The notes: generated by a model not told the origin, from the sequence alone. A stretch of DNA of 64,000 bases from CAZAQB01 sp964487155 (GCA_964487155.1 CAZAQB010000002.1:1-64000); one strand, 5' to 3'; positions 1-8,803 are shown, counted from the first letter of the stretch. Translations and numbers: made by a program.

Positions 1-197
1 GGGCGGTCATCAGCTTGGTGAGCGAGGCGATGGGCACCGGGCGATCGGCGTTCTTGGCCACCAGCGGTGTGTCGGCGTCCAGTTCGGCCACCACGGCATG
101 CACCGAGGCGAGTTCCAGTCTGGCGGGGTTGGCCTCGGCAGTCGGCGCGCCGGTACCCACCCAGCAACAGCAGCCACGCCGTGAGCAGCATTCTCAT
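1..197 (-). CDS. pbpG: PBP7-like D-alanyl-D-alanine endopeptidase, 5' part only, apparent frameshift
   Basis: Periplasmic peptidoglycan hydrolase of the penicillin-binding peptidase family; only the N-terminal part lies in the window, which cuts the gene at base 1. The visible mature frame runs through PVPIASLTKLMTA, whose SLTK is the SxxK catalytic motif with nucleophile serine and general-base lysine. The ATG at 197 has a GAGG upstream and starts a good signal peptide (MRMLLTAWLLLLGG), but that frame does not continue into the mature domain: the two are offset by one base within the run CCCACCC near 156-162. Removing one base joins them. The mature frame alone would have to start at an internal GTG without signal peptide. 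It is either a real frameshift or a sequencing error. It lies 80 bp downstream of aas on the same strand. Confidence 0.5.
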   Translation of the reverse strand, partial: MRMLLTAWLLLLGGYRRADCRGQPRQTGTRLGACRGGRTGRRHTAGGQERRSPGAHRLAHQADDR

Positions 198-277
198 GGC
201 CGCGTATCCTCGCGCAAACAGCCCCGGCGGCACACCGCCCCGGGCCCGAGTGACGGCCGCCTGGGCTGTGCCCCCAG

Positions 278-3200
278 TCAGCCCGGCTGCGCCTGGGGGC
301 TGCAGGCGAGCTGCCGGGCCAGGCGGCGGGCCTCGGCCAGATCCACCTTGCCACTCCCAAGGCGGGGGATGGCGGGCACCGGGTAAATGGCCGCAGGGGC
401 CGTGAGCGCATGCAGTTCCGCGCCCCGCAGTCGCTCCTGAAGGGCGTTCACATCCGCGCTCTCATGCACGATCAGCACAATGCGCTCGCCCTTGCGTGGA
501 TCTGGCAGGGCGACTGCGAGCAGATCCGTGGCCGGGTCGGGCAGCAGGGTGCGCATCGCGTCCTCGACCCGCGAGAGGCTGACCATTTCACCGCCTATCT
601 TGGCGAACCGCGAGTACCGGTCAGCGATGGTGAGAAAGCCGTCGGCGTCGATATGGCCACGATCCCCGGTGCGGTACCAGCGCATGCCGTCGCGTTCGAA
701 GATGGCCTCCTTGGTGCCGGCGGCATCGTCTAGGTAGCCGCGCATGACCTGGACTCCGCCGATCAGGATCAGGCCGTCTTCGCCGGTGGGCAGGGGGGCG
801 AGGCTTTCGGGGTCGACGATCCGCACGGCGGTGCCAGGCACTGGCAGCCCCACCGTGCCCGGCCGGTGGCCCACCTGGATCTGCCAGGTGTTGGTGTCGA
901 GGTGATCGGGAAGATTGGTGGAGGCTACTGGCGTGGTTTCGGTGGCGCCATAGCCCTCGTAGACGGGCGCCGCGAAGCGCTGCTCGAAGGCCGCGCGAAC
1001 CCCTGGATTAAGGCGCTCGGCGCCGGCGACCACCATCCGCAGAGAACTCAGCAGCAGCGGATGGAGCCGTGCGTTGCGGGTGAACAGACCGAGGAAGGTC
1101 GAAGTGGAGCACATCACGGTGGCTCGGTGACGGGCGATGGCGCGGCCGGCGCCGAGCGCGTCAGTAGGGTCCGGATGGCAGACCAGGGGCACCCCCTCCA
1201 GCGCCGGCAGCAGCGTGGTTACCGTCAGTCCGAACGCGTGGAACAGCGGAAGATTGCCCAGCACCACATCGCCGGCGTCCAGGTCGAGCACTTCGGCTAC
1301 CTGGCGGATGTTGGCCAGCATGTTGCGGTGGGTCAGCTCAATGCCTTTGGGCATGCCTTCGGTGCCGCTCGAAAACAGAATGGCCGCGGTCTCTTCCGGC
1401 CTGGAGCGCCGGCCGAAGCGTCGCTCCAGCAGCCCGGCGGGCAGCATGGTCGCCAGCAGGACCAGCAGCCGGCGGGTGCGGCCCAGCCCGGCGGAGAAGC
1501 CCTCCAAGTCGAGCCGCTCGGTACCGGCCAGCAGCGCCTCGGTATCGATGCCTCTGGCGTCCAGCCGATCCAGAAATCGGCTGGCCGTGATCACCTCGGT
1601 AATGCCGGCGCGCTCGACAGCGGCGCGCACCGCGGTCGGTTCGCTGGTGTAATTGAGGTTGACTACCGTGCGTCCGGCGACCAGCGCTGCCAGGTTGGCG
1701 ATCAGGCCGGCCCGGCTGGGTGGAAGCAGAATCCCGACCCGCGGCTGACGGGTGGCGCGCCGCAGCCAGCCGGCGCAGGCCAGCACCGCGACCAGCAACT
1801 GCCGGCTGCTGGTCCAATCGCCAGTGCCGTCTGCCACTGCGGGCAGCGCAGCGCGCCGCTTGGCGGTCCGGAGCCAGGCTGCGGGAAGGGAGGGCAGGCT
1901 GTCGGCATGGCGCTGCCAGCAGCTGATCGACAGCTCCATCACTGCCTGTTTCACGGCGCTGGCGTCAGTCTGCGGGGGGAGTGGGGGGCCGAAGCCGACG
2001 ATGATGTCGCGCACGCGCCCTGCCCGCCGGCGCATGCGCATGGCGGGATCGGCGCGGGAGAAGCGGCTTCCCCAGAGGCCATGGAGATAGAACGGGACGA
2101 TCACCGCCTGGGCGCCGGCGGCGGCGCGTTCGAATCCGCGCTTGAACTCCGCCAGCTGGCCGGTGCGGCTGATCTGGCCCTCGGGGAACAGACAGACGAC
2201 CTCACCATTGTCGAGGCAGTCGCGCGCCCGTTGCAGGGCGGCGGTGCTGGCGCCGCGCCGGATGGGAATCGCGCCCAGGGATTTCAGGAAGGGCCGCAGG
2301 TACCACTGGGAATAGATCCCCTGGTCCATGACGAAGCGGATCGGCCGCGGGCAGGCGATCTGGACGAAGGCCCAATCGAGCCAACTGACGTGGTTCCCGA
2401 GCAGAAGGGCGCCGCCGGTGGCCGGCAGCTCTGCAAGACCCTGCACGTCCAGCCGGTAGCGTGCCGCCAGCAGCCGTGCGAGTAAAAAGCGCAGCAGCGA
2501 GTAGGGCAGTTTCCAGATGGCGTAGGCGGTTGCGAGCAGCGCGCTCGCCGCCAGCAGGGCGAGCAGCCCGGCGCTGCCGAGGGCAGTCGCCGCAGTGGCG
2601 GCGGTCAGCCCCAGAAAGCCCAGCATGACCAGATTCTGGATGAAGTTGCTGGCGGCCAGGGTGCGGCCCAGGGCCTGCTGGCCCGCGTTGAACTGGATGA
2701 GCGCGTTGAGCGGGATCAGTACAAACCCCCCGAGCAGGCCCAGGGCGAAGAAGTTGGCGGCGTGGGCTGCCATGTGGGGCAGCAGGGGCAGGGCCAGCAG
2801 GGCGGCGGCGACACCGAGGCCGCCGAGGGGGACCAGGCCGGTCTCGATGTAGCCCCGCGACCAGCGTCCGGCGAGCAGTGACCCGGCCGTCATGCCGAGG
2901 CCGGCGCAGGCGATGCTGCCCTGGAGTATCACGGTGTTGTCGACGCCGAGCTGGCCCTTGGCATACGCGGGGAATACCGCCACCAGCACCTGGGAGATAC
3001 CCCAGAACAGCGAGAGACCGATGATCGGCAGCCGGATCACGCGACGGCTCCAGGCGGCACCGATGTTGTGACGCAGGTAGCGGCCGCGCAAATACTGGCC
3101 CCAGTCGAAGCGCATCTCGGCGCAGCCGGCTGGGCGAGCTGGCAGGGCCAGCGTCAGGCTCAGCTCCAACACCGAGGCGCCGACCAGCAGCCAGCCGACC

Positions 3201-3748
3201 GGTGCTACCGCCGCCACAGCAGCGTCCGGTGTGGCCGGCGTGGTGCCGCCCAGGAGAGCTTCGAAGGCGACCGAGAAGGCCAGCGTGCCCCCCAGAATGG
3301 CCACGATGGTCACGGCCTGCACGGCCCCATTGGCCGGGGCCAGGGCGGATTCCCCGACCAGTTCCTTGATGTACCCGAACTTCGCGGGGGAATAGAGAGC
3401 GCTTTGCAGGGCCAGGAGAAAGGTCAGTCCGAACGCGGGCCAGAACCAGCCCAGGTAGTAGCAGCCGGTGATGGCCAGCGTGATCAACACCGCCACCAGC
3501 GCGCTGACGCGCATCACCTGGGGTTTGGGAAAGCGATCCGAGATGAAGCCGGAAGGGCTGAACAGCAGTACGAACGGGAGCAGAATCAGGCCGTTGACGA
3601 TGGCTGTCAGGGCGATCTGGACCGGGCCCTCGTAGCTCTTGAACAGCGTGTTCTGAATGATGATCTTGTGTCCCAGATCCACGAAGGCGTTCAGGAACAC
3701 GACGCTGACGAAGGGCAGGAAACCCGGTGTGCGGGTCAGGCGTGGCAT
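278..3748 (-). CDS. aas: LplT-Aas fusion: lysophospholipid transporter / acyltransferase / acyl-ACP synthetase
   Basis: A 1156-residue inner-membrane protein that combines import of lysophospholipids with their re-acylation (2-acyl-glycerophosphoethanolamine repair). Residues about 1-410 form an MFS transporter of LplT type with many hydrophobic segments. Around 450-456 the PlsC-type acyltransferase motif NHVSWLD (HX4D) is present, followed by FPEG. From about 660 to 1140 there is an AMP-binding acyl-ACP/CoA synthetase with the P-loop-like SSGTEGMPKG near 793. In Escherichia coli LplT and Aas are separate neighbouring genes; here all three activities sit in one chain, an arrangement known in other proteobacteria. 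The ATG at 3748 is preceded by GGGAGAG at suitable distance. The XRE regulator lies upstream on the same strand. Confidence 0.5.
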   Translation of the reverse strand: MPRLTRTPGFLPFVSVVFLNAFVDLGHKIIIQNTLFKSYEGPVQIALTAIVNGLILLPFVLLFSPSGFISDRFPKPQVMRVSALVAVLITLAITGCYYLGWFWPAFGLTFLLALQSALYSPAKFGYIKELVGESALAPANGAVQAVTIVAILGGTLAFSVAFEALLGGTTPATPDAAVAAVAPVGWLLVGASVLELSLTLALPARPAGCAEMRFDWGQYLRGRYLRHNIGAAWSRRVIRLPIIGLSLFWGISQVLVAVFPAYAKGQLGVDNTVILQGSIACAGLGMTAGSLLAGRWSRGYIETGLVPLGGLGVAAALLALPLLPHMAAHAANFFALGLLGGFVLIPLNALIQFNAGQQALGRTLAASNFIQNLVMLGFLGLTAATAATALGSAGLLALLAASALLATAYAIWKLPYSLLRFLLARLLAARYRLDVQGLAELPATGGALLLGNHVSWLDWAFVQIACPRPIRFVMDQGIYSQWYLRPFLKSLGAIPIRRGASTAALQRARDCLDNGEVVCLFPEGQISRTGQLAEFKRGFERAAAGAQAVIVPFYLHGLWGSRFSRADPAMRMRRRAGRVRDIIVGFGPPLPPQTDASAVKQAVMELSISCWQRHADSLPSLPAAWLRTAKRRAALPAVADGTGDWTSSRQLLVAVLACAGWLRRATRQPRVGILLPPSRAGLIANLAALVAGRTVVNLNYTSEPTAVRAAVERAGITEVITASRFLDRLDARGIDTEALLAGTERLDLEGFSAGLGRTRRLLVLLATMLPAGLLERRFGRRSRPEETAAILFSSGTEGMPKGIELTHRNMLANIRQVAEVLDLDAGDVVLGNLPLFHAFGLTVTTLLPALEGVPLVCHPDPTDALGAGRAIARHRATVMCSTSTFLGLFTRNARLHPLLLSSLRMVVAGAERLNPGVRAAFEQRFAAPVYEGYGATETTPVASTNLPDHLDTNTWQIQVGHRPGTVGLPVPGTAVRIVDPESLAPLPTGEDGLILIGGVQVMRGYLDDAAGTKEAIFERDGMRWYRTGDRGHIDADGFLTIADRYSRFAKIGGEMVSLSRVEDAMRTLLPDPATDLLAVALPDPRKGERIVLIVHESADVNALQERLRGAELHALTAPAAIYPVPAIPRLGSGKVDLAEARRLARQLACSPQAQPG

Positions 3749-3845
3749 GGGGTGCTCTCCCTAGCGGTGCGGCGAGTCGCCTCGAGATCAGGGCGAGACT
3801 GCCGCGGGGCGGGCGAATCCGTCGGCGGCAGTATGCCGCAGGCGG

Positions 3846-4622
3846 CTATCCGAAATCATCCTGCGCCTCCTCCGGCGTATAGCCCGGGCTCTGGCGCTGG
3901 AATTCGCTGAACAGCGAGAAGTGCCACGGCCGCATCGCCAGCAGCAGGCTGCAGCCCCGGCGGCGGTCCAGCTCTTCCCCCCCCTCGCCGTGAACCCGGT
4001 CATTGAAGCGGCGCACCAGGCGCTCGATATCCGCCTGCAGCCGGGCAATGCTGGCCGGCGACAGCAGCCCGGAGACAAAGTGGAAGCTGTCGTCGGCTCC
4101 GTCGAAGGGGGCATGCAGGAATTCCCGCAGCACCCGCTGATCGATGAAGCGCCGCACCGGCCCCTCCCGGCGCCAGCAGAAATCACGCGCCACCCGCAGC
4201 CGCGCCCGGTCTCCCAGCCGGCGCTCCACCAGGCCGATGGCCTCCAGATCGCGCAGCAGCAGAATGCCCTCCGGGCGGTCGATGCGGAACTCTTCAACGA
4301 TGCGATCCAGCTGGTAGTCGTGAAGCAGCAGGTAGAACACCAGCAGCAATTTGGGCCGCTCGGCCAAGTGGCGTTCCTGTTCGATGCTCATCTGCCGCGG
4401 CAGGGGCGTCAGGGTCTCGGCGAGTCGAACCAACTCGGCAAGGTCCATGCCCATCAGGCCGGCAACGGCCTCCAGGCGCTCCAGGGAGAAAGGCCCGCGG
4501 GTAAATAGCCGCTTGACGCTGGCCTGACTGAGGCCCAACTGGAGCGCAACATCCCCATAGGTCAGGCCGCGCTCGCGCAGCGCACGCTTGGTTGCGGCCA
4601 CGATGCGCTGGGTCTGGGACAT
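3846..4622 (-). CDS. XRE-family transcriptional regulator with C-terminal winged-helix-like region
   Basis: Cytoplasmic DNA-binding protein of 258 residues. The N-terminal 65 residues form a Cro/C1-type helix-turn-helix (TYGDVALQLGLSQASVKRLF), where the second helix would read DNA. The remainder contains a second region (LDRIVEEFRIDRPEGILLLR, then LEAIGLVERR) that resembles a winged-helix module, and a C-terminal part of unknown role. I chose the ATG at 4622 because AAGAGGAA lies eight bases upstream; a GTG one codon earlier is possible. It is upstream of aas in the same direction (97 bp gap) and divergent from the PspA-like gene, so either could be its target. No ligand is apparent. Confidence 0.5.
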   Translation of the reverse strand: MSQTQRIVAATKRALRERGLTYGDVALQLGLSQASVKRLFTRGPFSLERLEAVAGLMGMDLAELVRLAETLTPLPRQMSIEQERHLAERPKLLLVFYLLLHDYQLDRIVEEFRIDRPEGILLLRDLEAIGLVERRLGDRARLRVARDFCWRREGPVRRFIDQRVLREFLHAPFDGADDSFHFVSGLLSPASIARLQADIERLVRRFNDRVHGEGGEELDRRRGCSLLLAMRPWHFSLFSEFQRQSPGYTPEEAQDDFG

Positions 4623-4786
4623 CACTCGTTCCTCTTACAAAGGGCGGAGGAGGCTTGCTGGGTATTACGAGACGATACTAGCCATGGAGCAATAGGCTAC
4701 CTGGGATCTTTTTCGTTGCCTTTCGGGGGTAGCGGCGTAGCTTGGGCTGCGCATCGCCAACCCAACCCACGAAACGGAGTTCAAGC

Positions 4787-5422
4787 ATGAACGTCTTTCG
4801 ACGCCTGTCCGCAACCCTCATCTCCCATTTTGACGAGACCGTGCGCGGGATGCAGAACCACGACGCCGTTGTGGCTGTGAGCCTGGGCGATTTGCGCCGC
4901 GCTGTTGCCGAGGCCCGGGTACGCCATCAGCGCCTGCGCGCGGAGTGCGACGCCGGCGCGGAGCGCCAGCGGGCCCTTCAGGCGGAAGCCGGCACCTGGC
5001 GGGAGCGGGCCCGCGACGCCGGCGATGAGGCTACCGGCCTCGCCTGCCTGCGCAGGGCCCGAAGCGCCGACAACCAGCTCCGCGCCCTGGACGATATCCT
5101 TGGTCGACAGCGCGCCGCCGAGGCGAAACTGGCCCAGGCCGTGGAGCGCCTGGAACTGCGCCACCAGCAGCTTGCAGCTCAGCGCCACATCCTGCGCGGT
5201 CGCGAAGTTGCCGCCCGGACCCCGGCAGCGGCACCCCGGAACGATGGCGATCCGGAGGGCCTGCAAGAAACACTGGAGCGCTGGGAGGTGGATATCACCG
5301 AGGCTGAACTCGCGGGCGGCCAACTGCCCGATGCCCTGGCTGAGGGTTTCGAGGCACAGGCCGAACAGGCCGAGCTGCGGGCGGAACTGGCCGCACTGCG
5401 CAATCACAGTCGGGAGGGCTGA
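4787..5422 (+). CDS. PspA/IM30-family membrane-associated coiled-coil protein
   Basis: A 211-residue protein that starts MNVFRRLSATLISHFDETV, the amphipathic N-terminal helix typical of PspA/Vipp1 (ESCRT-III-like) proteins, followed by almost continuous heptad-rich helices rich in Arg, Ala, Glu and Gln up to the C-terminus. Members bind and stabilise the inner membrane under envelope stress. A short Pro/Ala linker near 145-155 (RTPAAAPRNDGDP) separates two helical halves. The ATG at 4787 follows ACGGAG. The next gene, a multipass membrane protein, begins three bases after its stop, so the pair is surely co-transcribed. No pspBC or pspF homologue is in view. The family call is good; its exact partner is unknown. 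Confidence 0.5.
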   Translation: MNVFRRLSATLISHFDETVRGMQNHDAVVAVSLGDLRRAVAEARVRHQRLRAECDAGAERQRALQAEAGTWRERARDAGDEATGLACLRRARSADNQLRALDDILGRQRAAEAKLAQAVERLELRHQQLAAQRHILRGREVAARTPAAAPRNDGDPEGLQETLERWEVDITEAELAGGQLPDALAEGFEAQAEQAELRAELAALRNHSREG

Positions 5423-5425
5423 ACC

Positions 5426-6745
5426 ATGCGCGAAGCATTCCTCGGGTTCGAAAAGGCCGGCGCTGCGGATAGCGGATCGCCGCCAGACGGCATGCTGGCA
5501 GCTCGGTTGCTGCGCGGCGCCGGCGCTCTGGTGCTGGTTGCCTCCCTGGGTCTCTTCCTTCTTCAGGGGTGGGCGGGCGCCAGCGACCTGCATCGGTTCG
5601 CTCTGCTGCTGGCCCAGACGGCGCTGCTGGCAGTGGCCGGCGTCGCCAGTGGCCGCTGGCTGCAAGAACCGAAAGGCGCCCGCGTTTTCGTGGCCATTGC
5701 CCTGGTGGCAGTGGTGGCCAATTTCGCCGTGCTGGGCGGTCTGCTCTGGTCGGCCTACGGCGGTGGAACGGCCGTCACCGGCTCTCTCGCCGCGCTGCGT
5801 TGGGAGGCTGCCCCGGGGTTGCCGGTGCTCGCTGCCGGCGCAGCAGCCCTGCCTGTGCTGTGGGCCATCGCTCGACTGGGTTTCGCGGTCCTGGCCCGGC
5901 CGTCGGGCGCTTGGCTTTCCGCCCTGCTGCTTGTCAGTGCGGCGACGTTGGTCGTCCCGGCCCGCGACAATCTCGGCGTCGCGGTGCTGGTTGCCGTGGT
6001 TGTGGTGACCTGGCTTGCCGGCGTGCGGCGCCTGCTGGCGAGGGATCCCAGCCTGCGCACGGCGGAGGGGTTCTTCGCCCTGGCGCTGCTGCTGCTGCCG
6101 GCGGGTGTGCTCCTCGGCCGGGGACTGCTGTTCCACGAGGCTGGCATTGCGTTGACTATGACGGCGCTGGCTGCACTCTGGGTTGTGCTGCGCGAGGGCG
6201 CCATGCAGCTCCCCGCGGGACGGCTGCAGTGGAGGTCGGAGATCGCCAGCGCAGCGCTGGTCGTGCCGCTGACAACCACGGCAACGCAGCTCGCCGTCAC
6301 CTACGCTCTGGTGCCCGCGTCCGTTGCGCTGCCGCTGCTGGGCGCTCTGGTGTGGGTGGGCTGCGGCGAACTCTCACTGCGCGCCCGTGCCGGCGCCGCG
6401 TATTACGGGCTTGCCGGCACTGCCTCCGCAGTGTCGGCTGCCGCGGTCAATGCGCTGCTCTTCGACGGGTTGGCGGTCGCCCTGATCGCGCTGGCCATCG
6501 GGGTTGCCGCAGCCGGCTACGCGGTGGCACGCCGGCAGGCCTGGATGCTGTCGATATCGGGCATCGCCGCCCTGGTTGGCTTCGTCGATCTGGTCGGCCC
6601 GATGCTCGGGCGCTTCCAGATGGAGGCCTGGGGCTGGCTCGCGCTGGTCGGGGCCGGCGCGGTGCTATTCGGATCCATCATTGAGCGCGGCGGCGTTCGG
6701 CGTATGCTCGCCGCCTGGGCCTCTGCCCCGCACAGGGCGGGCTGA
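5426..6745 (+). CDS. multipass membrane protein of unknown function, partner of the PspA-like gene
   Basis: A 439-residue protein made almost entirely of hydrophobic segments (about 12, beginning with GAGALVLVASLGLFLLQGW near residue 35) separated by short Arg-containing loops. I recognise no enzyme motif or transporter signature. The design of many evenly spaced Ala/Leu/Val helices resembles large uncharacterised membrane proteins such as the DUF2157/DUF4401 type, but I cannot assign it. It starts three bases after the PspA-like stop, which suggests the two act together at the inner membrane. The GC and codon pattern fit the surroundings. The 444-bp gap that follows ends the unit. Confidence 0.5.
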   Translation: MREAFLGFEKAGAADSGSPPDGMLAARLLRGAGALVLVASLGLFLLQGWAGASDLHRFALLLAQTALLAVAGVASGRWLQEPKGARVFVAIALVAVVANFAVLGGLLWSAYGGGTAVTGSLAALRWEAAPGLPVLAAGAAALPVLWAIARLGFAVLARPSGAWLSALLLVSAATLVVPARDNLGVAVLVAVVVVTWLAGVRRLLARDPSLRTAEGFFALALLLLPAGVLLGRGLLFHEAGIALTMTALAALWVVLREGAMQLPAGRLQWRSEIASAALVVPLTTTATQLAVTYALVPASVALPLLGALVWVGCGELSLRARAGAAYYGLAGTASAVSAAAVNALLFDGLAVALIALAIGVAAAGYAVARRQAWMLSISGIAALVGFVDLVGPMLGRFQMEAWGWLALVGAGAVLFGSIIERGGVRRMLAAWASAPHRAG

Positions 6746-7189
6746 AATCGCCTCCGGCCCATCTGGCGTGGCGGCTGCTCTGAGAGGCATCCGCCACGCC
6801 TTCATTGCATGCGCTCGCAATGCCGGGGGCGGCCGCCGGGGCGGGTCGCGGCGCAGGGCACGGGCTGGCGTTGGCAACAGCCACCGAATTTCCGCCTCAG
6901 ACATGGCCGTGCCGCCGATCCCAAGCCATGCGACGAATCCTGGTTATGTCCCTGTCTCAGCTAACTCGAAGACTTCATGAATTTGTGCTGATATCGCGTA
7001 GGATATTGGTTTCACGGGGGACTTTTCGAAGGAGCGGCGTATCGGTGAGTACGGCCGACTGAGAAAAGATTCCTTGTGGGACCAAGAGACACGCGAGATC
7101 GGTGCGAATTTTTGACATCTTCGAGCTAGCCCGAGCCCACCACACCGGCGACGATCAGCCCCCCGCAGCGCGGCCCGCGTAGTCCGCCC
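6746..7189. other. intergenic region with a low-GC patch, no gene recognised
   Basis: This 444-bp stretch follows the membrane-protein gene. Bases about 6940-7120 are clearly poorer in G+C than the neighbourhood, with runs such as TTCATGAATTTGTGC and GAATTTTTGACATC. No open frame with plausible composition or ribosome site was found. A 33-bp remnant resembling the end of the downstream SMR gene is listed separately. The low-GC patch could hold a promoter or be acquired DNA; I see no decisive -35/-10 pair. Confidence 0.5.
7126..7158 (-). pseudogene. possible remnant of the 3' end of a second SMR exporter gene
   Basis: Eleven codons reading LIVAGVVGSG then TAG match the end of the neighbouring SMR gene (LIIAGVVGLNLG); 24 of 27 bases agree around ACCACACCGG with one gap. 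SMR genes often occur as adjacent pairs, so this may be all that is left of a paralogue. The match is short and could be coincidence or a local duplication. Confidence 0.5.
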
Positions 7190-7516
7190 TCAGCCCTCCC
7201 CCGGGCCAAGATTGAGCCCCACCACACCGGCAATGATCAGGGCAATGCTCGCAAGCTTGAGGGCGGTCATGGGCTCGCGGAAGGTCACCACGCCGATGAC
7301 GGCGATCAGCGCGGTGCCCACGCCGGCCCAGACCGGATAGGCGACGCTCAGGTCGATGCGTTTCAGGGCCAGGGTCAGGGCCGCGAAGGAGATCCCGTAG
7401 AACACGAAAATCAGCACTGACGGTAGCGGCCGGGTGAATCCCTCGGCAAGCTTCATGCAGGTGGTGCCGGCCACCTCAAAGCCGATGGCGACGACCAGGT
7501 AGAGCCAGTGGGGCAT
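7190..7516 (-). CDS. small multidrug resistance (SMR/EmrE-type) proton-coupled exporter
   Basis: A 108-residue inner-membrane protein with four transmembrane helices, acting as a dual-topology dimer that exchanges cationic drugs or guanidinium compounds for protons. The essential membrane glutamate is at position 14 (IGFEVAGTTCMKLAEGFTR), and the conserved AYPVWAGVG with Trp63 is in helix 3, both as in EmrE. Length matches the family. Substrate cannot be told; the helix-1 pattern fits the Qac/EmrE branch better than the guanidinium exporter branch. The ATG at 7516 gives the standard family N-terminus, although the Shine-Dalgarno is weak. The gene lies 62 bp downstream of a small HExxH protein on the same strand. 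Confidence 0.5.
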   Translation of the reverse strand: MPHWLYLVVAIGFEVAGTTCMKLAEGFTRPLPSVLIFVFYGISFAALTLALKRIDLSVAYPVWAGVGTALIAVIGVVTFREPMTALKLASIALIIAGVVGLNLGPGEG

Positions 7517-7578
7517 GGTGAACAGGTTCCGCAGCCGCCGGGATGCAGCTCCGGCGACCGGCGCCGGAGCCCGCCATG

Positions 7579-7989
7579 CTACGGATTCTCGCCGTCGGCG
7601 CAACGCAGCATGGGCAGCACCGATCCGGTCGGATAGTGGGTGCCGTAGGCCTGCAGATACTCCCGCTGGATGGCGTAGGCTTCCCGCTCGGCCAGAATGC
7701 TCGCCTCGCAGTCCTGCAGCAGGGCGCCCTGATGGCCCTGCACCCAGTGCACGATCTCGTGCAGGGCGATGCTGGCGTGGAACAGGTTGCCTTCGAGGTC
7801 GAGGCGCTCGTCCAGGTAGATCACATCGCCGCGGCCTGGATACCAACCCAGAACCCGGCAGCTGCGCCCGGCGCAGGCCTGCTCCTGCAGCCAGGCATGG
7901 GGGACCGGGCGCATTTCCGGGCAGCCCTCCAGGGGCTGGTAGTCGGACAGGTGCAACACCCAGGACAGCAACACGGCGCAGAGTTCCAT
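7579..7989 (-). CDS. small secreted or periplasmic HExxH putative zinc metallopeptidase-like protein
   Basis: A 136-residue protein. It begins with a short hydrophobic segment (MELCAVLLSWVLHL) that could be a signal or anchor. Around residues 78-82 it has HEIVH, the zinc-binding HExxH of metallopeptidases, followed about 20 residues later by AEREAYAIQREYL, whose first Glu is placed like the third zinc ligand of gluzincins. Four cysteines (CPEM, ACAG, SCRV, DCEA) could form disulfides. I do not recognise the family with certainty and the protein is short for a protease. The ATG at 7989 is supported by GGAGGAG eight bases upstream; longer frames are rejected for that reason. Upstream sits a MarC remnant. 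Confidence 0.5.
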   Translation of the reverse strand: MELCAVLLSWVLHLSDYQPLEGCPEMRPVPHAWLQEQACAGRSCRVLGWYPGRGDVIYLDERLDLEGNLFHASIALHEIVHWVQGHQGALLQDCEASILAEREAYAIQREYLQAYGTHYPTGSVLPMLRCADGENP

Positions 7990-8213
7990 GGCGGGCTCCT
8001 CCATAGGGTCGCCACCGCGTGCGTAGCAGAAGACATGCCAGCAAGGGGCACGGCCGCCAGCAGCCGGTTCCGGTCTGCAGCGCACGCGTCGCGGGCAACC
8101 TGCTGGTGCACGAACGGCCCACCATGGTGCGATGCACCACCCCAGGCGGCCCCAACGGCCACCCTACGCCTGCGATCTCCCGCCGGTCGGGCCGGCCCGG
8201 CCGACGGCAGCCT

Positions 8214-8320
8214 TCACGCCAGCACGCTGCGCACGCCGTTCACCACCATCTGCACCGCGATCATGAAACGAACACCAGGATCACCGCCGAGGACCACACC
8301 GCCGGCGTCAGCTCCGTCAT
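8214..8320 (-). pseudogene. remnant of a MarC-family membrane protein gene with its middle deleted
   Basis: On the minus strand an ATG at 8320 opens MTELTPAVWSSAVILVFV, which looks like the first helix of a MarC/UPF0056 protein. The frame then hits TGA, but a shifted frame directly continues with MIAVQMVVNGVRSVLA and a stop at 8214, which looks like the last helix of the same family. The two ends are fused, out of frame, with the roughly 160 residues between them missing. The reading rests on recognising two short family ends. Confidence 0.5.
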
Positions 8321-8411
8321 GGGCAAGGCTCCGCGTCAGAAACAGCCGCCGCGGCCGGAGCGATGGCCGGGGCCTGGATCCGGCCCCGGCGAGCGCGGCA
8401 CCCGGGGACGC

Positions 8412-8693
8412 TCAGTCGTCGCGCCGGGTGACTTCCAGCAGATGGTAGCCGAACTGGGTCTTCACCGGGCCCTGCACCTCGCCCAGCGGGGCACTGAACA
8501 CCACCTGGTCGAACTCTGGCACCATCTGGCCAGGGCCGAATTCCCCCAGCTCGCCGCCCTGGCGCCCGGAGGGGCACTTGGAGTGCTGGCGGGCCAGGTC
8601 GGCGAACGCGGCGCCGTCCTCGATCTGCTGCTTGAGATCCTGGGCGGCCTGCTCGGTGGGCACCAGGATGTGGCGGGCGGCGGCTCGGGCCAT
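8412..8693 (-). CDS. ppiC: PpiC-type parvulin peptidyl-prolyl cis-trans isomerase
   Basis: A 93-residue single-domain cytoplasmic parvulin, the usual PpiC size. It catalyses cis-trans isomerisation of Xaa-Pro bonds. Visible family blocks are ARHILVPTE at the N-terminus, FADLARQHSKCPSGRQGGELG in the middle (written here as two overlapping known parvulin blocks), FGPGQMVPEFDQVVF, and the C-terminal FGYHLLEVTRR. The His of ARHIL and the His of GYHLL are the conserved active-site histidines. The ATG at 8693 has AAGGAG six bases upstream. It appears monocistronic, with the VOC gene 110 bp upstream on the same strand. Confidence 0.5.
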   Translation of the reverse strand: MARAAARHILVPTEQAAQDLKQQIEDGAAFADLARQHSKCPSGRQGGELGEFGPGQMVPEFDQVVFSAPLGEVQGPVKTQFGYHLLEVTRRDD

Positions 8694-8803
8694 TGGAGTC
8701 TCCTTGGGTAATGGAATTGGCGGCATGCTGCAAGCCTAGCAGCCTGTCGGACTTAGGCTGCTAGCCCGTCGTGCCGGCTTGTGAACCCGGACCGCCCGGC
8801 GCA

